From Aselliscus stoliczkanus (taxonomy: Eukaryota; Chordata; Mammalia; Chiroptera; Hipposideridae), in contig CM066735.1 of assembly GCA_033961575.1 (NCBI GenBank), positions 30,027,501-30,091,500 of the forward strand: a stretch of DNA of 64,000 bases, read 5' to 3'. Below are positions 54,818 to 64,000 of this stretch, piece by piece (within the stretch, counting starts at the first letter, position 1; every line of letters begins with the position of its first letter). The translations under genes were made by a program, and so were the position numbers. A model generated the notes under the pieces. The model worked only from the letters and a program-made list of their open reading frames with translations. It made no database searches and was not told the DNA's origin.

Positions 54818-54923
54818 TAACGTATTAGTTTTAAACTTTGTTTTGATATGTCTTCAGTGAAATTTTAATTTATGATGATGTATATGTGATCATTTATATC
54901 TGTGTCTTAAGCTTTTCCAATAA

Positions 54924-55133
<210 letters not shown>

Positions 55134-56889
55134 TAAATATATACAAATATATATGTACACACTTTTTAAAATATATGATGAGAGGAATTGTAAAGAAACT
55201 ATTTCACTATCTTGCTAAAGAAACTATAGAAAGAATCACTATTTAAATTATGTTTGGAAATAGACTCTTTTCTTTGGTCTTTTGCTTTGTAATAGTAACT
55301 TCCATTGAATTGCAATAGTTAATATTTGTTGAATATTTCTCTACGCATGGCACTGTTAACACTTAACCGTCACAGTAACTTTGTGAGTTGTATGTATTAA
55401 TCATGTGCATTAATCATTTCTCCTTTCCTTGTAAGGAAATCAAATGCAGAGTTGTAACGTAACTTCTCTGAAACAAAGAAGTTGTTCCAGGCATCATGTA
55501 TCCAACCCCAAATTCTAATTACTGAGCTAGTCTGTGGTTACCAGATTGTATATGTAGATAGGAAGAGGAATTCTGCCACTGAATTCCAAATACCCTTTAT
55601 TTTCTCTCACTCTTTCTATTATAATAGGAAAACCGAACCAGAAAGCGGTCTTAATTTTGAAAGTGCTCATTGAAGCTAAAAGAAAGCAGCTGGTAGCTGG
55701 CAGCAACACACGTATTAGTGTTTGCTTCTGTCCCTTCGCCTCCCCTGTACCCCATCCCATTTTCTATTTTTTCCCTTGAGGATGAGGGGGAGCTGTATTT
55801 CAGACTTCAGCAGTAGAGGCTGAGAACATCATTCCAGCAATGTATTTGTAAAATCAATTAGTATTACGATGAACAGTGTAGTATGGTATGTATTACTAGT
55901 GGATATTCTAAAAGATAACAGCATTTTCTTTGAGCTAATGTAATTTTACATTTTAATGTTACTTCTGTGTCTTGTGAATAAATCAAATGTCAAAAATATC
56001 AGTCTTTAAATTAGGAATGGGTTTAATCATCCTTCAAAGAATTTTATATAAAATCAAATCAATTTTGTGAGAAAGATGCTTTAAAAATGTAATGAATGAA
56101 CAGCATCAATTATACCATGATATTCATACTTTTCTAAATGTATTTTATTAATAGGATCATTAGCTTAATTTTTTTATGCTGTTTAATATGTAACATGTAT
56201 AAATTACTAAAAAGCTTAATTACATTTACATTCTTTTCTCAGTTGAATCTTGAAATTGAATAGATTTTGGTCTTACAAGTTTTTTCTTTTTTTAATAATT
56301 TTTAAAATTTTTCAATTACAGTTAACATACAATATTATATTAGTTTTAGGTGTACAATATAATGATTAGATATTTCTGTAACTTATATAAAGTGATTTCC
56401 CCCCATAAATCTAGTACCCATCTGACACTATACATAGTGTTTACAATACTGTTGACTATATTGCCTGTGCTATACTTCACATCCCCATGACTGTTTTGTA
56501 CTTCTTAACCCCTTCCCCTTTTTAACCACCTCTGCAAACCCCCACCTATTTGCCAACCATCAAACTGTTCTCTGTATCTATGAGTTTGTTTCTGTTTTGT
56601 TTGTTCATTTACTTTGTTTTCTAGATTCCACATATAATTGAAATCATGGTATTTATCTTTCTCTGTCGGAGTTATTTTATTTAGCAAAATACTTTTCAGG
56701 TCCAAAGATACCCAAAACACTTAATTCGAAAAGACGTATGCATCTTTATGTTTATTGAAGCACTATTTGCAATTGCCAAGATGGGGAAGCAACCTGTGTC
56801 CATCAATGAATGCATAAAGAAGTGATACACACACACAAATACACACACACACACACACACACACACACGTATATATATATATGTATATA

Positions 56890-57568
56890 CAAAAGGTGCC
56901 CAAAAAATGGATACACTTTTTTTTTTTTTTTTAAAGATTTTATTGGGGAATTGGGTTAGGGGAGCAGTGTTGGGAAACCAGGGAAGGGGAACAAACAACT
57001 TGCTGTCCTTTTGTTCTTCAGTCTAGTGTTGGAGGACATTGCTTCACTGACCCATGTTGGTATCGTCATTGTGCTTTTCCTGGGTGAGGCAGATTGGTTG
57101 CTGGCCTCTGGACAGCCGCTCATGGCAGCTGACAGCAGCTCACGTTGGCTGCCAGCCACTCACTGTAGCCTATGGCAGCCCATTGTAGCAGGGGCTGCAG
57201 CTATGCCATCCCGGGGACTCACAGCAGCCCAGCTCCAGGTGGAACTGTTGTTCACCATTTTAGCTGCAGAGGGCAGTGTCACTGGCCCTCATATATGGGA
57301 CCCGAACCGGGGCCGCTGGCTTCCCAAGAGTAGTGTTTAAAGGCCCCCTGGATACACATTTTAAGAAAGGAAAAAACTATTAAAATTCTAATATCAATAT
57401 ATATCGATAACAGAAGATGAATACAAGTCACACTTGACTTGTGCAATTACAAGAAGTGCTCAAAGTGGTTACCATGAGCGTCCAGGCACTTCTGATTATA
57501 GTGAACTACTGCTTGAGCAACGTTGACCAAAGTGTCCACTTGTATACATTTTTTTGGCACCACCGGTG
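56890..57568 (-). mobile_element. Mariner deletion derivative, antisense, split by a SINE
   Basis: Left end CAAAAGGTGCCCAAAAAATG and right end CATTTTTTTGGCACCACCGG. The part 57346-57568 is the reverse complement of the 54018 copy, including the transposase end (plus-strand ACAAGAAGTGCTCAAAGTGG). A type B SINE sits inside it. The right-hand TA is not preserved by eye. Confidence 0.85.
56918..57345 (-). mobile_element. Long bat-type SINE (type B) with altered head, antisense
   Basis: Minus-strand tail AATAAAATCTTTAAA at the left, full body, and B box as GACCCGAACCGGGG on the plus strand. The 5' head is not the usual GGCCGGCCGAGTGGCGC but reads (minus) CCTTTAAACACTACTCTTGG. Target duplication GGATACACTTTT / GGATACACATTTT comes from the host mariner. 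Confidence 0.85.
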
Positions 57569-58312
57569 TTTATGTATTTATGTACACAGACACACACACA
57601 CACACACACACACAAAATATTACTCAGCTGTAAAAAAGAATGAAATCTTGCCATCTGCAACAACATGGATAACCTTGGGATTTTGATAATGGGTTTTATT
57701 TTTTTCCAATAAGTTTAACTTTCAGGAGCGATGGTTTTGCGTTTGTTGACTTCTAAGGACCACTATAACTATGAACTGTGAGCTTTTATTTCCTTTTAAA
57801 AATAGAGGTAGTTTTTTTATTATAAAAATCTGTTTATTTTAAAATAACAGATTTATAAAGAATGTAGTTTAACTAAGTCTTTAAATTAGAAAAAAATACA
57901 TTTTATTTACTCATACATAATGTTCAGTTGACCATTACAGGTTTATTTGAGATACAATTTTAGTAAATTAATACTTTCTTCATGTTTTAAAGCAGTATTT
58001 TATACTTATATTTTTAAAAATTGTGGAATTTTGCAAATAACTGAATAAAGCAGTTTGACTTTTGTGAAATAAAATAACTTAATGGAATATCCATGGAATT
58101 CGCTGATTTTATTTTTTAAATATTAAATTTCTTTAATGAGCCTACAATAATTGCTTGGGCAACCATTATTTTTTCTAGTCAGAGATAGCTGCTTTTGTCA
58201 TTTGGTTATGGTTGTAATTTTAAGTTTTAAAGGACATGTTTTGAAACATTTTTGCAAAGAATTTTCATGATAGTATTGTTTCCTTTAAATGAAAAAAAAC
58301 AATAAAATCTGA

Positions 58313-58417
<105 letters not shown>

Positions 58418-59060
58418 TGAAATATTTTTAAAACTATATCCAAAAGTGATTATAATATTTCTATTTTTTTAAAAATCACCTGCCATATTTCAGATGACCC
58501 CCTTGTACTAGAAATTCTTCTTTCAGTGTACAAATTTCTCATCTTCTAAGAAGTATAAATTTAAATTGATTTTCCCTTTATATATGCATATATTACATAT
58601 GCATTTTATGTATTTGTTATAATACATACAAGTATATCATGCTTTATTCCAGAAAATTATTTCTAAACACAGAAAAAATAATTTGCTACCTTTTAAATGT
58701 TAAATTCATGTATGAGTTTGATATTTTAGCTTAACAAATTTTATTAGTTTCATTTTAGCAGTTTTTCTCAAATTATTTGAGTTTGGAATTGAAATTATTG
58801 AAGGAACAATTTCCAATATATTTAGCAAGGGATTTTATCAATTTAAATACTCCCTAATTCAGAGTGTTTAAAATTTTCACTTTTGAGAATTTTGAAACTC
58901 TTTTGAGATGGCACGTAACACCCAAAAGGGGAAGTTCTTGTCCTAAGTAGGTTGAATTTTAACCACTTTTCATTTCAGAATTTGCTTTTTAAAATTTGTG
59001 CCCCCATTAATTAAACTGTAATGTATTTTCATTACAGAAACCTTAAGAAAATATATAAAA

Positions 59061-59190
59061 GGGGCCGGCCAAGGGGCTCAGTTGGTTAAGAGCTTGCTCA
59101 AGAGTGTGAGCTGAGCTCTGGAGCAACAGCAGTTCGATGCCCAGCCCGAGCTGAGCTGCCAACAGGTGGCAGGATGGCTCAGCTAAAAAA
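59061..59190 (+). mobile_element. Short tRNA-headed SINE (type A)
   Basis: GGGGCCGGCCAAGGGGCTCA head, GTTCGATGCCCAG, GGATGGCTCAGCTAAAAAAA. It abuts the next SINE with no gap. Confidence 0.9.
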
Positions 59191-59623
59191 AGGGCCGGCC
59201 TAGTGGCGCATTGGTTAAGAGCTGGTTTGGGGATGCCAGCGGCCCCGGTTCGGATCCCACATATGAGGGCCATGACACTGCCCTCTACAGATAACAACAG
59301 CTCCACCTGGAGCTTGGCTGTGCAAGCCCCGGAGATGGTGTAGGCTGCAGCCCCTGCTGCAGTGGGCTGCCATAGGCTACAGTGAGTGGCCAGCAGACCG
59401 CGTGAGCGGCTGGCAGCCAGCGTGAGCTGCCAATAGCTGCAGTGAGCGACCATCCAGAGGCCGGCGACTGATCTGCCTCATCCGGGAAGAGTGCAATGAC
59501 GATACCAACATGGGCCAGTGAGGCAACACCCTCCACAACTAGAGTGAAGAACAAAAAGACAGCGACTTGTCTGTTCCCCTTCCCCGATTCCCCAATAAAA
59601 TCTTTAAAAAAAAAAAAAAAAAA
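59191..59623 (+). mobile_element. Long bat-type SINE (type B)
   Basis: It starts GGGCCGGCCTAGTGGCGCAT inside the A-tail of the type A SINE. Full body; tail CCCAATAAAATCTTT then about 19 A. The tail is undecayed, suggesting a recent insertion. Confidence 0.92.
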
Positions 59624-59641
59624 GTATATTTGGAAGTTTAA

Positions 59642-59672
<31 letters not shown>

Positions 59673-60696
59673 GTGAAGAAGTAAATAAATATCAAAAGCA
59701 ATTCTTTTAACTAGTAATGATGGTTTGTAATATTTTGTCATTTCCTTCTAGGCTTTCTTCTAGAATATTTTTTAAAATGTTTTGTTTTTTTTCCCCTCAA
59801 AACTTTAATTATATTCTAAAAGCAGTTTTATAGCTGTTTTTTTAATTGCTTGATATTATTTGGGGAGTAGTTTTCTTTGTTGTGTTTTTTTCATGCTTGT
59901 ATAGTATCCTACTGTATTGCCTTAAATTTTATTTCCTTTCTTAAAGAGAAAAAGTATAGACTGTCAAAGTGAGGTGCAGTGGTGGTTATCAGATCTGTAT
60001 TTGAAGGAACTCGTCAATTTTTCTGTGGCACACAATCATTTTAGGTCTAAATCAGTGTATTTTAAAAAACTATTTTTATCTACATTTATACATGTAACAT
60101 TACTTCTGCATTTTGGAAGTGTTTACTTTTTAGCGAACATATGAAATTAAGTCATTCACTTAACCTTTATTTATGTCAGTTGAGAGAGAAATGAAAATTC
60201 TTTATAATAAAGGAATGGAGTAACATTTTCCTGCATTTAGGATTCCATCTTAGGTACATAGATATTTCTAGACAATTGAATTGTATTCAAATTTTAATAA
60301 ACTGAATGACATTTTAAATGTGCTAGGAGAATTCAACATTTAACAGCACTCTTTTATAATTGGTATAATCACCAATATGTAATGTCTACGAAAACTTAAT
60401 GTAGATATTAAGAACATATTGATAATGTATAACTGTTCTATACTATTTTAGCTGAGATATCAAAAGTTAATTTTACTTACTTTCAAAATGAAATCTTTAG
60501 ATTTTAAACTGTCCCATGTCTAGTTTTTGTTGTTGTTTTTATTTCAGCTAGAGTTTATATTTAATCCTAAAATATATAGTATTCCCATTGATATGATTTA
60601 TATTCCCGTTTGGAAAGCTCGCCACATTGTTGATTCCATGACTTTTGGGAGCGTCACACACTCAAAAATAATGATGATGAGCAGTGTTTATTTGTT

Positions 60697-60782
60697 TTAT
60701 TTTATTTTTTGAGGGCAGTGTCACTGGCCCTCATATGTGGCACCAACCCGGGGCCGCTGGCTTCCCAAGAGGAGTGTTTAAA
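60697..60782 (-). mobile_element. SINE fragment (type C) with altered head, antisense
   Basis: TTTTATTTTTTGAGGGCAGT through GGGGCCGCTGGCTTCCCAAG, then GAGGAGTGTTTAAAGG in place of the normal head. The same head change occurs at 57325-57345. Confidence 0.75.
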
Positions 60783-61218
60783 GGAAAGTAATTAGTATGT
60801 TTATTTATTATCTTTCCCCCCCAATACTTTTAGTTCTGTAGATTCCTGTTCTAGTTACTCCAACAACAGGGGCACAGAAAGGCAGGTCTTAAATGAAAAT
60901 CACCAGGTTTGTTTGTTTTACCATCTTGAGTATTGTCATGATTTTATAAAATCTTTAATACCTATGTTCCAACTTTTACTATTTTAAATAAGTAAAAGTC
61001 TACAGCAAGTTATAACATATTATAAGGACTGATACTCTCTTTTCAATATGTTTATAAATAACCAAGTGAATGTTGCTCTAGAGAACACATGCTGATTAAA
61101 ATATTTGAAAGAGGATATTGTTCTATAAGAACGGGTAAAGAACTGTTTCTTATTGTTGATATTCCCATTTTCAGTGAATGTATGTTTTATGTATGTTTAC
61201 TTATTTTCTGGATTTCAG

Positions 61219-61419
61219 TTTGAAGCTGGCAATATGAAAAATCTGGTACTGAAGATAATATCAGGATCTTTTCCACCTGTGTCTTTGCATTATTCTTGTG
61301 ATCTCCGCAGTTTGCTCTCTCAGTTATTTAAAAGAAATCCTATGGATAGACCATCAGTCAACTCCATATTGAAGAAAGGTTTTATAGCCAAACGCATTGA
61401 AAAGTTTCTCTCACCTCAG
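61219..61419 (+). CDS. NEK1: NEK1 exon (residues 203-269), end of kinase domain
   Basis: Acceptor GGATTTCAG|TTTGAAG; donor CACCTCAG|GTATGT at 61419, phase 0. It encodes [16 protein letters not shown] through [20 protein letters not shown] to KFLSPQ, kinase subdomains X-XI with the conserved arginine in MDRPS, which closes the kinase fold. Coiled-coil and C-terminal regions of NEK1 must lie on exons beyond the window. All eight exons splice in frame without a stop, so the kinase domain appears intact. Confidence 0.97.
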
Positions 61420-62465
61420 GTATGTTTTTTTTTTTTTAATTTTTTTATTTTAGAATTAAAATTGAACAGTTACGGTGCTCAAGTAGGGCATGCACTTGTC
61501 TGTTTTGAGGAGAGTACTGTGGAACTTTGGGGGAATGAAGTGTTTTCAAACTACCCTAGAGTCACCTTCCTTCCATTCTTGTATAACTCTTCTCCTTCCT
61601 ATTTGCTTTCCATTTGTGAATCTGGAGGAGGGAAAACATTCCTTTCGTGTCTCCTCTTAACACATAATCCTTAACTTCTGACATTCTGATCACCTATGTA
61701 TGGTAGTTTTTCCCCACACCAGGCAGTTCTGTGACACCAGCTGGTTGTCCGACAATTCAGTTCAGTTCTGACACTATGTCTGGAGGTGGCATCAGCTCCT
61801 TCAGTTTCTCAAGACTGCCCCCACTTCGGAAGTCATTGCAAGTCCAGGTTGTCACTTGTGCTTCTGACCAACGAGCTGTAAATCAGAGATTCCCACAACC
61901 CCCTCCCCGGGTTCCGTTAATTTGCTAGAGCAGCTCACAAAACTCAGAGAAACATTTACTTTTACCAGTTTATTGTAAGGGATACAGATGAACAGCCAGA
62001 TGAAGAGGTATACAGGACAAGGTTCAGAAGGGTCCTGAGTGCAGGAGCTCCTGTCCCTGTGGAACGAGGGTGCAGCACCCTCTTGGCATGCTTACCCACC
62101 TGGCAGCTCTCCAAACCCAGTCTTTTGGGGTGTTCATGGAGGTTTCATTATGGAGGCACAATTGAGTAAATCATTGTCCCTTAGTGACTGATTCAACTTC
62201 CAACCCCTTTCTTCCCCTGGAGGGAAGAGGAGTGGGACTAAAAGTTCCAACCCTCCAATCACTTGGTTGGTTTCTCTGGCAGCCAACCTCCACCCTGAGG
62301 GGCAATCCAAAAGTCACTTCCCTGACATAAATTCAGGTTTGGTTGAAAGGAGCTTGTTATAAATGTATAACAAAAGATACCTTTATGCTCTTAACGGTAA
62401 GGAAATTCCAAGGTTTTGGGAACTATTGCATATGTCAGGAATGTGATGATCAAAGATATATTTCT

Positions 62466-62571
62466 TTTTTTTTTTTAGAGGGCAGTGTCACTGGCCCTCA
62501 TAGGTGGGATCCGAATCAGGGCCACTGGCGTCCCAAGCCAGCGCTTATCCACCGCGCCACTCGGCCAGCCC
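62466..62571 (-). mobile_element. Short SINE (type C), antisense
   Basis: T-tail, GAGGGCAGTGTCACTGGCCC, ending CACTCGGCCAGCCC. Direct repeats CAAAGATATA on both sides (62452-62461, 62572-62581). Confidence 0.93.
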
Positions 62572-62607
62572 AAAGATATATTCCTTATTATAAATCACAA
62601 TACCACA

Positions 62608-62716
62608 ACGGCTGGCTGAGTGGCATGGTGGTTAAGCGCTGGCTTGGGAGGCCAGTGGCCCAGGTTTGGGTCCCACCTATGAGGGCCAGTGACACTGCCC
62701 TCTAAAAAAAAAAAAA
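62608..62716 (+). mobile_element. Short SINE (type C)
   Basis: CGGCTGGCTGAGTGGCATGG through GACACTGCCCTC plus an A-tail. Flanked by a long direct repeat TAAATCACAATACCACA (62591-62607 and about 62731-62747). It lies 36 bp from the opposite-strand copy. Confidence 0.93.
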
Positions 62717-64000
62717 CCAAATTAACCCATAAATCACAATACCACAGAATCATTCCTCTTTGTCTCTTGGGTTTCTTTTGTAATTTTTTATTGTGGTAAA
62801 ATACACATAAACGAAATTTATATCTGAACTGTTTTTAAGTGGACAGTTCAGTGGTATTAAATAGGTTCATAATGCTGTGCAAACATCATTACCGTCCAGC
62901 TTGATGACTCTTTGCATCTTGTAGAGCAACCTCTATACCTATTAACCAATAACTACCCAACCCCCACACACTCCTAGTCCCTGGCAAACCACCTTTTACT
63001 TTCTGTCTTCTTAGGTTTCTAACTTTAAAATTACTAACCCTTTCTGTGCCTCAGTTTCCTCACCTGTGAACAATGGGATTATAAATGTATCTCCAACATG
63101 AGGTTGTTAGGAGAATTAAAAGTGATAAAGGATGTAAAGTACATAATATCTAGCACATAATAAATGTTCAGTATATTCAACATATATTAAATATTATCTG
63201 TTACTTTATTATAATATATTATAATTTATATTTAAATTATATTCTATTTGATAGAAAATGATTAGAAATTGTTCTATGGGCATTGATTTGTATGTATGTA
63301 TAATTGTTGACTCACTATTTTTCTTGTAGTACTTGCATGTAGGTGCATAATAAATTTAAAGTTGAATTGAATTTTAATTTGACAGGACTTCTAAAAAAAT
63401 ATGTATCAAATCAATTAACATAAGTTATTGATTAAATACGATCACCTGAAACTGGAATTAGTTTACATTATGTGCATTACATTGTTTTGTGTGGTCTCTT
63501 TTAATTTAACTGATCACTATTAAACTCTTCTGTGATCAGATATCCTGCAAAATCATATTGTTATTACTTTTATATGCTTATGAAAGGAGAGGGAAGTGTC
63601 ATGTCTTCTGGCTTAACAGAACATCTGTGGGAACAAATACTCAAAAAAACCAGATATATGGATTTAACTATTGCTACCATGAGAACACATTAGTAAGCAA
63701 GAAAGCCAATTAAAATTTGAAGGTTAAAATTGATAGGACATAGCAACAATCTCTGAAACGTGGGCGTCTTATAAGACTCCTTTGTTATAAATAACATTTT
63801 TAAAGACAGTTTTATGATGCAGTGTACTGTTGGTTTTGGGCAACTACTAAAGAAGAAAGAATGACTTCATTTAATCTTGCTGAGGTTTCTTTCCTACCAT
63901 ACCAGCTGTTAGGACATACAGAACTGAATGTATGTCCTACTCAAACTGAAGCACTGGACTGACTAGACAGCAATGAAAGAAAATAGTCAAGCCTGATATA

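Larger units (their letters stand above)
61420..64000 (+). repeat. NEK1 intron, mixed repeats
   Basis: 61700-62340 resembles an LTR-type repeat in antisense orientation (ATTGTAAGGGATACAGATGA, ATGGAGGTTTCATTATGGAGG), family not assigned. 62770-62990 is antisense L1 text (TATTGTGGTAAAATACACAT). 63030-63180 is a MIR fragment (TGCCTCAGTTTCCTCACCTG). The remainder is unassigned. The next NEK1 exon was not found. Confidence 0.5.

Overview
The window is vertebrate, mammalian DNA, most likely from a bat. It contains widely spaced GT-AG exons of two recognisable mammalian genes, two CpG islands, and roughly twenty copies of tRNA-headed SINEs that begin GGGCCGGCCGAGTGGC. That head resembles the VES-like SINE families I know from bats. 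The companion body ends in AATAAA-TCTTT-A(n). A rhinolophoid-type bat is my best guess for the host, but that is inference from repeat style only. There are no prokaryotic genes, CRISPR arrays or tRNA/rRNA genes.

Layout. 1-5365: CLCN3 intron (minus strand) filled with old LINE sequence and a 470-bp SINE. 5366-5541: the CLCN3 coding exon that carries the start codon (53 residues plus 1 nt). 5542-16396: CLCN3 first intron with L1, L2, MIR, SINE and mariner debris. 16397-17450: CpG island with a strong minus-strand splice donor at its edge, the probable main CLCN3 promoter and first exon. 17450-28330: region between two CpG islands, with MER5, L1, several SINEs and unassigned sequence. 28334-29232: a second CpG island with a striking GC-box minisatellite and a strong plus-strand donor at 29232/29233, the probable NEK1 promoter and first exon. 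29233-41958: NEK1 first intron, which contains a young, internally deleted betaretrovirus-like provirus (33145-38514). 41959-61419: eight NEK1 exons that together encode residues 1-269, the complete protein kinase domain. 61420-64000: the next NEK1 intron.

NEK1 and CLCN3 are a divergent (head-to-head) pair here, and from memory they are divergent neighbours in human too. NEK1 is a ciliary/DNA-damage kinase and CLCN3 an endosomal 2Cl-/H+ exchanger; nothing seen suggests a shared pathway, only shared regulatory territory.

The most interesting object is the provirus. Its LTRs differ by only a few indels and no substitutions, and a perfect 6-bp target duplication flanks it. It has lost most of pol and almost all of env and has a broken gag. 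Yet it keeps every cis element I can recognise: PBS, PPT, LTR signals, and a duplicated RNA stretch strongly resembling the constitutive transport element (CTE) of type-D betaretroviruses. This is the profile of a non-autonomous retroviral element mobilised in trans. Second in interest are the GC-box minisatellite in the NEK1 promoter, and a family of about 230-bp mariner deletion derivatives that retain the transposase C-terminus.
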